DNA from: Bradyrhizobium sp. 170
GTDB lineage: Bacteria > Pseudomonadota > Alphaproteobacteria > Rhizobiales > Xanthobacteraceae
Assembly: GCF_023101085.1 (NCBI RefSeq)
Contig: NZ_CP064703.1
Coordinates: 620,001 to 684,000 of the forward strand
Length of the DNA: 64,000 nt
Reading direction: 5' to 3'
In this document: in pieces, positions 9,977 to 17,438 of the stretch
Layout: each line of letters starts with the position of its first letter
Numbering within the stretch: position 1 is the first letter of the stretch
The notes under the pieces: model-generated
What the model was told of the DNA's origin: nothing
Database searches by the model: none
Seen by the model: the letters and a program-made list of their open reading frames with translations, nothing else
Made by a program: the position numbers and the translations under genes

Positions 9977-10163
9977 GCATTCGACAAGCGCCGCCCCCCT
10001 TTATCGAGGCGACGATCCCCGAACCGACCCAGTGACCAATCGATCTGTGACAGCATCCCGACACCCCTGCCAAAGCTGAAGTGCCGCAATACAAATCACA
10101 CAGATTCCTGATTCTGGAATCCCCCGACCCGAGTCAATCCGTCGCACCAGAAGTGTGCATGCC
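8688..10163 (-). mobile_element. IS4-family-like insertion sequence, 1476 bp
   Basis: The element has 11-bp perfect terminal inverted repeats (ggcatgcacac at 8688-8698; gtgtgcatgcc at 10153-10163), flanked on both sides by CTAG (8684-8687 and 10164-10167). CTAG is read here as a 4-bp target duplication. It carries one minus-strand transposase reading frame with a DDE catalytic set. It lies inside a dispersed intergenic repeat and disrupts no gene. Alternatively CTAG could belong to a 15-bp inverted repeat with no visible duplication. The palindromic sequence leaves this ambiguous without an empty site. Confidence 0.85.
9994..10089 (-). pseudogene. Displaced N-terminal part of the transposase (frameshift)
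   Basis: This minus-strand segment encodes IDWSLGRFGDRRLDKGG, which resembles the conserved N-terminus of IS4/Tn5-like transposases (W...FGD.RL.KR). The homologous continuation (AALVECMVAGKDV) is in the frame of the main transposase. The two join by a one-base shift at a run of six Gs (plus-strand C-run 9994-9999). One extra G, by slippage or in an ancestor, would restore a continuous protein. It is either a disabling mutation or a frameshift-expressed product. Confidence 0.65.
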
Positions 10164-10295
10164 CTAGGGGACCCATACGCCGCGGCCCGCGGAAAGGGCA
10201 GGCGGGAAGACGTCGTCCTTCGCCACTAACATTTGTGGTTATGGGTCCCTGCGTTCGTGTTCGCAGGGACGACGACGGGGCGCCTCTTCGAGGTG

Positions 10296-10799
10296 TCAGC
10301 CCGCCGCCCTGACCTCATCCGCAAATCGGTGCCAGATTTCCGGCCGCCAGCTTCCATTGGCGGCGCCCGAGGTCGACGGCAATATCCAGACCCTGGTGTC
10401 GCCGATCAGCTCCAACTGCTCGCCATAGTCTCGCTTGCCGTCGAAGAATTTCTGTCCGGCCGTCTTGCTGGTGAAGGCGAGGAACTGCGGACGAAATGTC
10501 GCGATGGCATGGCTCAGCCGGGCGCGATCCGCCGCCGTTAGTTTTGGCAGCGTGGCACGGTCCATCCCCGCGCCCGCTTTCACAAGATCGGTCAGGCCGA
10601 TCCCATGCTGCAGCAGGCTGCGATATTGATGCGGCTGCAGCGGCTCCGGCGTGAGTCCCGTTTCGTGCAAAATCTTCCAGAACTTGTTTTGCCTATGCGC
10701 GTAGTAAGCGCGGGCTGCGGCGGACGTCGTGCCCGCGGCGGTCCCGCACAACACGATGCGAAGGGAATGTTGCAGCAGGTCGCTCAGCACGTCCGTCAC
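10296..10799 (-). CDS. mug: Mismatch-specific (G:T/U) DNA glycosylase, MUG/TDG family
   Basis: About 167 residues, the usual MUG size. The N-terminal motif reads IVLCGTAAG in the place of the family's GINPG loop, and the C-terminal motif is ILPSTSGAAN (family PSxSG). MUG/TDG enzymes flip out and excise uracil or thymine from G mismatches to start base excision repair. A GTG start at 10799 was chosen: AGGA lies 11 bases upstream, and the alternative ATG at 10853 would overlap the upstream regulator by 41 bases. It follows the S24 regulator by 13 bases and is probably co-transcribed. Confidence 0.8.
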   Translation of the reverse strand: MTDVLSDLLQHSLRIVLCGTAAGTTSAAARAYYAHRQNKFWKILHETGLTPEPLQPHQYRSLLQHGIGLTDLVKAGAGMDRATLPKLTAADRARLSHAIATFRPQFLAFTSKTAGQKFFDGKRDYGEQLELIGDTRVWILPSTSGAANGSWRPEIWHRFADEVRAAG

Positions 10800-10812
10800 G
10801 GAGCGACAAATC

Positions 10813-11466
10813 CTATTGGCTCGCCCACACGATCCTTGCGATCCAGGCGACATCGTCGGCGTCGAGCGTGCGGTCGGCCTGGGCCGGATTGAGCGACTGC
10901 AGTTCCAGCGTTTTGGTGGTGCGGCGCTTCAATTCCTTGACCATCACTTCGCCATCCGAGGTTTTGAGCACCACGCGGTCGCCGCGCCGGATCGGCGTTC
11001 CCGGCGACACCACGATGATGTCGCCGTCGCGATAGGTCGGCTTCATCGAATCGCCTGAGATCTCCAGCGCGTAGGCGTGTTCGTCAGAGGCCTGGGGCAG
11101 CGCCACCTCGTCCCAGCCACGGCCGGCTGGAAAGCCGCTCTCGTCGAAATGGCCGCCGCCGCCGGCTTGCGTCAGCCCCAGCAGCGGCACCGATTGCAGG
11201 CTGCGCGTGCCGTCGCCGATCAACTGCACAAAGGTGTCGATCGACGAATTGGTCGCGGCCAGCGCCTTGGAAACCGATTCGGTCGAAGGCCAGCGCTCGC
11301 GGCCGTCGCCGGTAATGCGCTTGGATTTGTTGAAGGTGGTGGGGTCGAGGCCTGAGCGCTTGGCGAGGCCCGAGGGCGACATGCCGGCGCGTTCGGCCAG
11401 CCGGTCGAGCGCAGTCCAGACCTGGCTGTGGGTCAAAATGCGCTGTGCCTTGGAATGCCTGGCCAT
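10813..11466 (-). CDS. Helix-turn-helix regulator with S24 (LexA-like) peptidase domain
   Basis: This 217-residue protein has an N-terminal HTH (about residues 15-75; SGLAKRSGLDPTTFNKSKR) and a C-terminal S24 domain. The catalytic Ser140 (EISGDSMKP) and Lys177 (EVMVKEL) are present. A candidate self-cleavage bond is Ala101-Gly102 in LTQAGGGG. Such proteins repress genes until RecA-stimulated or spontaneous self-cleavage. Being directly upstream of a mismatch uracil glycosylase suggests damage-linked control of base repair, but no operator was identified. It is not the canonical LexA, whose HTH differs. Confidence 0.85.
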   Translation of the reverse strand: MARHSKAQRILTHSQVWTALDRLAERAGMSPSGLAKRSGLDPTTFNKSKRITGDGRERWPSTESVSKALAATNSSIDTFVQLIGDGTRSLQSVPLLGLTQAGGGGHFDESGFPAGRGWDEVALPQASDEHAYALEISGDSMKPTYRDGDIIVVSPGTPIRRGDRVVLKTSDGEVMVKELKRRTTKTLELQSLNPAQADRTLDADDVAWIARIVWASQ

Positions 11467-11762
11467 CGAAAATCCCGGAATCGCCTAGGAATTATTGCCT
11501 CTTTCGGCCCCATTGCGCAAATCTCGCGTAGCGTTTTCCAGCGAAAGCCTGCCCCGGACTTGATCCGGGGTGGATACCGGTTCGCGTGAAGAAAACGCGT
11601 CAAAACGAGAAATTGGTGCCGGTTCTGTCGAATCAGAGCCGAGCGGGCGCCGCACCCAGCTCCGCAGCGCTTGAGTTGGCGGCCTGCGGCCTTTACGGTC
11701 GGCCGCCAACCCGGCCATTTCCGGGAAAATCCCAACCGTCTCAACGACAAGCCCGGAAAGCC
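11467..11762. other. Intergenic region with two hairpins
   Basis: No gene is seen in these 296 bases; the open frame that runs through them on the plus strand has atypical composition. It holds a ccccgga/tccgggg hairpin (11552-11570), like one at 18531-18547, and a 10-bp stem gttggcggcc/ggccgccaac (11675-11684 with 11701-11710) upstream of the DUF952 gene. The promoter of the S24 regulator should also lie here. Confidence 0.5.
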
Positions 11763-12110
11763 GTGCCGAGGATCATCTATAAAATCACTCCCGCCTCGGC
11801 CTGGCGCGAGGCCGAACGGCAGGGCGTCTACCGGGGTAGTAGCGACGATCTGCGCGACGGCTTCATTCATTTCTCTACGGCGTCCCAGGTGCCCGAGACG
11901 GCCCGAAAGCATTATTTCGGCCAGACCGGCCTGTTCCTGGTCGCGGTCGACGCTGACGCGCTGGGCGATGCGTTGCGCTGGGAGCCTTCGCGCAACGATG
12001 AACTGTTCCCGCACCTCTACGGCGAACTCGATCTCGGCGCGGTGACCGCCATCCTCGACATGCGCGCGCGGTCCGATGGCTCTCACGACATTCCGGAGCT
12101 TACCCCGTGA
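11763..12110 (+). CDS. DUF952 family protein
   Basis: About 115 residues with the DUF952 pattern: IYKITPASAW at the start, a central DGFIHFSTASQV, then LFLVAVDADAL and FPHLYGELDLGAV. The family has an ADP-ribosyltransferase-like fold but no established role. A GTG start at 11763 was chosen because the domain begins directly there and GGAAAG precedes it. The longer frame from 11586 adds a non-conserved extension. It overlaps pyrD by four bases (GTGA), so the two are translationally coupled. Confidence 0.8.
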   Translation: MPRIIYKITPASAWREAERQGVYRGSSDDLRDGFIHFSTASQVPETARKHYFGQTGLFLVAVDADALGDALRWEPSRNDELFPHLYGELDLGAVTAILDMRARSDGSHDIPELTP

Positions 12111-13204
12111 TCCGCGCCTTCGACGCCTTTTCGCTGCCGCTGCTGCGCTGGTTCGATCCGGAAGACGCGCATCGCATGGCGATCCATGGCCTTCGGCTGC
12201 TGCCGCCGGTCAAGCCGCGGGCTGACGATTCGAAGCTGGCGGTGCGCGCGTTCGGTCTGAATTTTCCCAATCCGATCGGCATGGCCGCGGGCTTCGACAA
12301 GAGCGCGGAGGTGCCCGACGCGCTGTTGCGGCTCGGGTTCGGTTTCGTCGAAATCGGCACGGTGACGCCGAAGCCGCAGGGCGGCAATCCGCGGCCGCGG
12401 CTGTTTCGGCTCGAGCGGGATGAAGCGGTGATCAACCGCATGGGCTTCAACAATGACGGCGCCGAAGCCGCGCTACGCCGGCTTGCGGCGCGCGCCCACC
12501 ATGGCGGCATCGTCGGCGTCAATGTCGGGGCCAACAAGGATTCGTCCGACCGCGTCGCCGACTACGTCAAGCTGATCGAGACGTTTGCGCCGGTCGCGAG
12601 CTATTTCACCGTCAACGTCTCTTCGCCGAACACGCCGGGCCTGCGTAACCTGCAGCAATCCGCGGCGCTCGACGACCTGCTCGCCAAGGTGATCGATGCC
12701 AGGGAGCGGGTGCGCAAGAATGCCGGCGATTCGCCGGTGCTGCTCAAGATCGCGCCGGATCTGAGTTTGACGGAACTCGACGACGTCGTGCACATCGCGC
12801 GCTCGCGCCGTGTCGACGGCATGATCGTCGCCAACACCACGCTGGCGCGGCCTTCGGCGTTGCGTGAACAAGCCCGCGCGAAAGAGCAGGGTGGGTTATC
12901 CGGACGGCCGCTGTTTCGATTATCGACCCGCATGGTGGCTGAGACCTACGTCCGCACTGAAGGCGCGTTTCCGCTGATCGGCGTCGGCGGCATCGATTCC
13001 GGCGGCGCAGCGCTGACGAAGATCCGCGCCGGCGCCAGCCTGATCCAGCTCTATTCGTCGCTGGTCTACAAGGGTCTTGGGCTGGTCGAGGATATCAAGA
13101 ACGATCTGGCCTCGACGTTGCTGCGGACGGGACGCGACTCGCTGTCGGAGATTGTCGGCGCCGATGCGGCGACCATTACGGCCGAGGACTGGCCGGTGGT
13201 GTAG
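12107..13204 (+). CDS. pyrD: Dihydroorotate dehydrogenase (quinone), class 2
   Basis: This 365-residue enzyme oxidises dihydroorotate to orotate in pyrimidine synthesis and passes electrons to the quinone pool at the inner membrane. Class 2 features are present: an N-terminal helical extension (residues 1-40), the FMN-site segments NPIGMAAGFDKSAEV and GFVEIGTVTPKPQ, the catalytic-Ser region VNVSSPNTPGLR, and the late IGVGGIDSGGAALTKIRAGAS. The start is GTG at 12107, overlapping the DUF952 stop. A family C repeat follows the stop. Confidence 0.95.
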   Translation: MIRAFDAFSLPLLRWFDPEDAHRMAIHGLRLLPPVKPRADDSKLAVRAFGLNFPNPIGMAAGFDKSAEVPDALLRLGFGFVEIGTVTPKPQGGNPRPRLFRLERDEAVINRMGFNNDGAEAALRRLAARAHHGGIVGVNVGANKDSSDRVADYVKLIETFAPVASYFTVNVSSPNTPGLRNLQQSAALDDLLAKVIDARERVRKNAGDSPVLLKIAPDLSLTELDDVVHIARSRRVDGMIVANTTLARPSALREQARAKEQGGLSGRPLFRLSTRMVAETYVRTEGAFPLIGVGGIDSGGAALTKIRAGASLIQLYSSLVYKGLGLVEDIKNDLASTLLRTGRDSLSEIVGADAATITAEDWPVV

Positions 13205-13217
13205 TTACTGATGCGGC

Positions 13218-13305
13218 GCAGCCCGGATGGAGCGCAGCGCAATCCGGGATCGGACTCTCGCTTCCACAAAGGCCCCGGATTTCGCTTCGCTGCATCCGGG
13301 CTACG
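13218..13305. repeat. Intergenic repeat family C, copy 2
   Basis: Inverted halves gcccggatggagcgcagcgc and cgcttcgctgcatccgggc. It fills the gap between the convergent pyrD and MATE genes. Its last bases (cta, 13301-13303) provide the MATE gene's TAG stop codon on the minus strand. Confidence 0.8.
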
Positions 13306-14626
13306 AGCCAAACGACCTCCTCAACAGCGCCGGATACCGCAACGCCTCCAGGCCGCCGCGGGCGGCGTAGTGCACCAGGAACGCGGCCCACAGCCCGGCA
13401 TTGCCGAACGACCGCAGCGCAAACCACGCGGCGACAAAAATGAGCAGCGCCAGCACCATCAGGTTGCGCATGTCGCGTGCCCAGGTGGCGCCGATATAGA
13501 CGCCGTCATAGGCAAAGGCGAATACGCCGAGCAGCGGCGCGAAGATCACGAACGGCAAATAATCCCGCGCGATGCGGCGTACGTCCACGCTCGCCGTCAT
13601 GATGTCGATCAGCGCCGGCCCGAACAGCAGGAAACATGCGGCGACCGCGAGCGCAAAGCCAAAGCCCCAGATGACGACGACCTTCACCGCCCCGGCGAAA
13701 GCGTTCTTGTCGCGCGCGCCATAGGCGCGGCCACAGAGCTGCTCGGCGGCGTTGGCGAGGCCGTCGAGGAAGAAGCCGCTGATCATCAGGAAATTGCTCA
13801 ACACCGCGTTGGCCGCGAGCGTCACGTCGCCGGCGCGTGCTCCCTGCGCGGTGAAGAACAGGAAGGCTGTGATCAGCGCCGCGGTACGGATCAGGATGTC
13901 ACGATTGACCGAGAGCATCCGCAGCAGCTTTGTGCGGTCGAACAGCGTCGCGCGCGAAATGGCTGGTTGCCCGCGGGAGAGACGCTGCGCGATCAAAATA
14001 CCGAGCAGGAGCCCGGCCGCCTCGGCGATGAGGGCTGCGATCGCAGCGCCTGCGATGCCGAGGTCGAATACCAGCACCAGCAGCATCGTCGCGATCATGT
14101 TGGTCACGTTGATCGCGACCTGTGTCGTCAGCGCCAGCGTGGCGCGCGCCTGTCCGATCAACCAGCCGAGCACCACGTAATTGGCGAGCGCCAGAGGCGC
14201 CGACCAGATCCGGATGGTGAAGTAGGTTTTGGCGGCGCGTGTCACGCTCTCGCTGCCGCCCATCGCGCCGAGCAGGACCGCTGCAAGCGGGATCTGCAAC
14301 GTGATCAGGGCCGCGCCAACGAGCGATGCGACAATCAAGCCGCGTACGAGGATCGCGCGCAGTTCCTGCGCTTCGCCGGTGCCAAGGGACTGCGCCGTAA
14401 AGGCGACCGTGCTCATGCGCAGGAATCCGAACAGCCAGAACATGCAGTCGAACAGCACCGAGGCCATCGCCACGCCGCCGAGCATCGCGGCATCGCCGAG
14501 CCGGCCGATCGCCGTGGTCGAGACGATGCCGATCAGCGGCGTGGTCAGGTTCGCGAGCATCGCGGGACCGGCGATGGCAAACACCTGTGCCGTCGTGACC
14601 CTGGATGGAGTTACGGGCGAATGCAT
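13301..14626 (-). CDS. MATE family efflux transporter (DinF-like)
   Basis: This 441-residue protein has about twelve hydrophobic segments in two homologous halves, with MATE-typical FAIAGPAMLANLTTPLIG at the N-terminus and the matching IAGAAIAALIAEAAGLLLG region mid-protein. MATE proteins export drugs or metabolites in exchange for H+ or Na+. It follows the MBL hydrolase gene by two bases and is probably translated from the same mRNA. The final codons and stop fall at the edge of a family C repeat, so the C-terminus may have been reset by repeat insertion. The substrate is unknown. Confidence 0.88.
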   Translation of the reverse strand: MHSPVTPSRVTTAQVFAIAGPAMLANLTTPLIGIVSTTAIGRLGDAAMLGGVAMASVLFDCMFWLFGFLRMSTVAFTAQSLGTGEAQELRAILVRGLIVASLVGAALITLQIPLAAVLLGAMGGSESVTRAAKTYFTIRIWSAPLALANYVVLGWLIGQARATLALTTQVAINVTNMIATMLLVLVFDLGIAGAAIAALIAEAAGLLLGILIAQRLSRGQPAISRATLFDRTKLLRMLSVNRDILIRTAALITAFLFFTAQGARAGDVTLAANAVLSNFLMISGFFLDGLANAAEQLCGRAYGARDKNAFAGAVKVVVIWGFGFALAVAACFLLFGPALIDIMTASVDVRRIARDYLPFVIFAPLLGVFAFAYDGVYIGATWARDMRNLMVLALLIFVAAWFALRSFGNAGLWAAFLVHYAARGGLEALRYPALLRRSFGS

Positions 14627-14628
14627 GC

Positions 14629-15363
14629 CTAGAGCTCGACGGCCATGCCGTCATGGGCGGCCGTGTAGGGCAGCTCATCCAGCCGGGCGAGCATGTCGTC
14701 GCTCATATGCGTCAGCACCAGCCGTTTGGCGTTGATCTCGGGAAGGTGCGCTTCCAGCGTCTTCAGGCTGAGATGGTTCTTGACGATTTTGTCGTAGTAG
14801 TAGGCCTCGGCAATGAACAGGTCCGCGCCGCGAGCCGCCGGGATCAGCGTATCAGTCCACTCGGTATCGGCGCTGTAGGCTATGATGCGGCCCTCGGCCT
14901 CGATGCGATAGGCCAGGAATGGCCCGCCGGATTCGCCGTGGACGAGAGGATACGGCGTCACCTTGACCTCGCCAAAAATCCGGCTCTGCTCCGGTTCGAG
15001 CGCAACGACCGAGAGATCGAAGCGCTGCTTTGTCTTCGAGGAATGCTCGAACAGCGCTTCCATCAGGCTGGCGAGCTTGGTTTCGATGCCTACCGGCCCG
15101 GCAATGACGAGTGGACGGGCGCGCCGCGTGAACTGCGCGTCCAGCAGCAGGAACGGCAGGCCGCCAAAATGGTCGCCGTGGAAATGCGTGATCAGGACCA
15201 GATCGATCTCGTCGCGCGCGATCCCGAGACGCTTCAGCGCGGGCAGCGACGACGCGCCGCAATCGATCAGGAAATTGACGCTAGTGCCCGTGACGTGGAA
15301 GCAGGTGTTGAACCTGCCGCCCGACCCGAGCGCGTCGCCGCAGCCGACAAATCGCAATTGCAT
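14629..15363 (-). CDS. MBL-fold metallo-hydrolase (RNase Z-like)
   Basis: This 244-residue protein has a complete metal-binding motif, HFHGDH (His60, His62, Asp64, His65), further ligands in YPLVHGESG and YSADTEW, and a terminal LTHMSDD. The layout resembles the RNase Z/ElaC-like arm of the MBL superfamily but is shorter than typical tRNase Z. Its substrate is therefore uncertain and may be a small phosphodiester or lactone. It sits in a compact minus-strand run between a DUF6460-like membrane protein and the MATE exporter. Confidence 0.8.
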   Translation of the reverse strand: MQLRFVGCGDALGSGGRFNTCFHVTGTSVNFLIDCGASSLPALKRLGIARDEIDLVLITHFHGDHFGGLPFLLLDAQFTRRARPLVIAGPVGIETKLASLMEALFEHSSKTKQRFDLSVVALEPEQSRIFGEVKVTPYPLVHGESGGPFLAYRIEAEGRIIAYSADTEWTDTLIPAARGADLFIAEAYYYDKIVKNHLSLKTLEAHLPEINAKRLVLTHMSDDMLARLDELPYTAAHDGMAVEL

Positions 15364-15387
15364 CGGCTGCTCACCGCCTGTGAGTGA

Positions 15388-15690
15388 TTATCGCCCGCGG
15401 GGGCTGCCGAACAGCCGCGACAACAGCCAGATCGGGATCACGATCACAGCGCCGAGCAGGAAGTAGCGCCACAGCCAGTTGACGGCGTCGAAGCCGAGAT
15501 CCCACAGCCGCCGGAACAGGGTCTGGATGCTGTGCAGGATATTCCAGGGATCGAATCCGATGGCGGCGAGCACCACGCCGACCAGGATCGACAGCAGGAT
15601 CAGCCGGAACGCCACCGCCAGCGGCGAGCCGCCGAGGAAGCGGTACAGGCCGTCATTGCTGGTCGGCAGGTCTCTGACTTCGTTCGGCAT
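15388..15690 (-). CDS. Small DUF6460-like membrane protein
   Basis: About 100 residues. After a short N-terminal tail (MPNEVRDLPTSND) there are two membrane segments: one around AFRLILLSILVGVVLAAIG and one around FLLGAVIVIPIWLLSRLF. The ATG at 15690 is preceded by GGAGAG on the minus strand; the upstream in-frame extension to 15762 is unlikely. It resembles the DUF6460 family of alphaproteobacterial membrane proteins, whose function is unknown. It ends 24 bases before the MBL gene on the same strand. Confidence 0.65.
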   Translation of the reverse strand: MPNEVRDLPTSNDGLYRFLGGSPLAVAFRLILLSILVGVVLAAIGFDPWNILHSIQTLFRRLWDLGFDAVNWLWRYFLLGAVIVIPIWLLSRLFGSPRGR

Positions 15691-15797
15691 CGGTCTCTCC
15701 TCGCGGGTCGCGCGCATTATAGGCACGGCGGGGCAGATGGGGAACCCGCTCGTATCAGTCAATGGCCGCCATGCGCCCTTGAAATGTTAATTTGCCG

Positions 15798-17438
15798 TCA
15801 CGTCCTTAGCATTCGCTCCAGCGTCTCCAGCCGGTCGGCCTCGCGCGGCGGCTTGTCCCAGCGCAGCCGGCTGATGCGCGGAAACCGCATCGCGACGCCG
15901 GATTTGTGCCGAGGCGAGCGCTGCAACCCCTCGAAGGCGACCTCCAGCACCAGGCCCTGGTCCGGCTCGTGCACGACATGGCGCACGGGGCCGAATTTTT
16001 CCGTGGTGTTACGGCGGACGAAACGGTCGATCTGCAGGAGTTCCTCGTCGGTGAAACCGAAATAGGCTTTTCCGACCGGCACCAGCTGCTCCCCGTCCTC
16101 GCCCGCGGTCCAGACGCCGAAGGTGTAGTCCGAATAATAGGACGAACGCTTGCCGTGGCCGCGCTGGGCGTACATCAACACCGCGTCGATGATGTGCGGG
16201 TCGCGCTTCCATTTCCACCACTGGCCCTTGGGTCGCCCCGGCAGGTAGGGCGCGTCGCGCCGCTTCAGCATGACGCCCTCGACCGCCTCGGCATCCTCGC
16301 CCGCACCGGCGCTGGCGGGCTCGGCACGCGCAGCCATCAGCGCCTCCCAGCTGTCGAAGGCAACCGTCGGCGACAAATCGATGCGCGGGTCGTTGAGTTT
16401 TCTGACAAAAGCCTCGAGATGCGCGCGGCGCTCGATGAACGGCAGCTCGCGCAGATCGTTTTCGTCGTCGCCGAGCAGGTCGTAGGCGCGCAAGTGAATC
16501 GGAAAATCCTTGATCAGTTTCGGCGAGACGACTTTTCGGTTCAGCCGCTGCTGCAGCACGTTGAAGGTCTGCACGCGGCCCTCGCGCAGCACCAGCAGCT
16601 CGCCATCGATGGCGCCGGGCAGATGCAGCGACGGCACGAGGTCGGGAAAACTTTTGGTAATGTCCTCGCCGGTGCGCGAATAGAGCCGTGCCTGCATGTG
16701 GCCGCGCTCGTCGCGGCCCGAGACCGCCTGCACGCGGATGCCGTCCCATTTCCACTCCGCGATGAAGTCGGTCGGATCGAGACTGCCGAAATCCGTATCC
16801 TCGATCGCATGCGCCAGCATGACAGGGCGGAACGGTGCGGGATCGCGGTTGACCGGCTTCTCGCCGCGGCCTTCCAGCCACGCGAACAGGTCGAGATAGG
16901 GCGGCGCCAGCCCCGGCCAGATCAACTCGATCTCGTGCGGGTCCTTGTCGCCAAGCGCGGCCGCCGCGGTTTTCGCCAGCCGCGCCGAAATCCCGATCCG
17001 CATCGCGCCGGTGACGAGTTTTAGCAGCGCCCAGCGCCCGGTCTCGTCGAGTTCATCGAGCCAGTGCGCGAGCTGTTTTGGGAGGTCGGTCTTGCCGAGC
17101 GTGCGAAGGGTGGTGACGACCTCCGAGAGGGTGGGGGGAGGCGGGTTGTTGTGGCCGGGCGGCTGTGTCTTCGGCCACATCAGCGCGACCGTCTCGGATA
17201 AATCGCCGACATAGTCATACGACAGCGCGAACAGCACCGGATCAGCGCGATCCATAATCAAATCACGGATCAGCCCCGGCTTGGCGTGCTTGAACGACAG
17301 CGCGCCGGTCAGCGCCGCCAGCGCGTAGCCGCGGTCGGGATCGGGCGTGTCGCGAAAATAGGCCGTGATCAGCCGCAGCTTGTTGTTGCGGCCGGGCTCA
17401 TAGGCGAGGCGATCTAGCAGTTCGGCGAAATGGTTCAT
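15798..17438 (-). CDS. Ligase-cluster ATP-dependent DNA ligase (Lig)
   Basis: This 546-residue ligase has an N-terminal DNA-binding domain, the nucleotidyltransferase motif I with AMP-accepting Lys230 (AEWKWDGIR), motif V around KWKRDPHIIDAV, and a C-terminal OB domain. It matches the ATP-dependent ligase of the bacterial Lhr-Core/MPE/Exo/Lig repair cluster (annotated as cisplatin damage response ligase), not LigD of NHEJ. It seals nicks in DNA. Its start overlaps the Exo stop by four bases (ATGA), so the two are translationally coupled. The helicase and MPE partners are at 21.1-24.4 kb on the opposite strand. Confidence 0.92.
   Translation of the reverse strand: MNHFAELLDRLAYEPGRNNKLRLITAYFRDTPDPDRGYALAALTGALSFKHAKPGLIRDLIMDRADPVLFALSYDYVGDLSETVALMWPKTQPPGHNNPPPPTLSEVVTTLRTLGKTDLPKQLAHWLDELDETGRWALLKLVTGAMRIGISARLAKTAAAALGDKDPHEIELIWPGLAPPYLDLFAWLEGRGEKPVNRDPAPFRPVMLAHAIEDTDFGSLDPTDFIAEWKWDGIRVQAVSGRDERGHMQARLYSRTGEDITKSFPDLVPSLHLPGAIDGELLVLREGRVQTFNVLQQRLNRKVVSPKLIKDFPIHLRAYDLLGDDENDLRELPFIERRAHLEAFVRKLNDPRIDLSPTVAFDSWEALMAARAEPASAGAGEDAEAVEGVMLKRRDAPYLPGRPKGQWWKWKRDPHIIDAVLMYAQRGHGKRSSYYSDYTFGVWTAGEDGEQLVPVGKAYFGFTDEELLQIDRFVRRNTTEKFGPVRHVVHEPDQGLVLEVAFEGLQRSPRHKSGVAMRFPRISRLRWDKPPREADRLETLERMLRT

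Larger units (their letters stand above)
8666..10274. repeat. Family B repeat interrupted by the insertion sequence
   Basis: The left flank gtcgtccctgcgaaagca (8666-8683) and the right flank gggacccatac (from 10168), continuing to tatgggtccctgcg and gcagggacgac, together reconstruct a family B repeat like those at 42347-42466 and 46019-46140. The insertion sequence separates the halves. Confidence 0.75.

Noticed and set aside
10813..11466. Phage repressor marking a prophage
   Set aside because: No integrase, structural or lysis genes are near. The neighbours are housekeeping genes (glycosylase, pyrD).
13211..14632. A 473-codon plus-strand frame opposite the MATE gene
   Set aside because: Antisense shadow rich in Arg, Gln and Glu with no domain. 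The minus-strand product is a clear multi-helix transporter.
15798..17438. LigD-type NHEJ ligase
   Set aside because: No polymerase or phosphoesterase domain and no ku gene. The overlap with the beta-CASP exonuclease identifies the Lhr-Core-cluster ligase.
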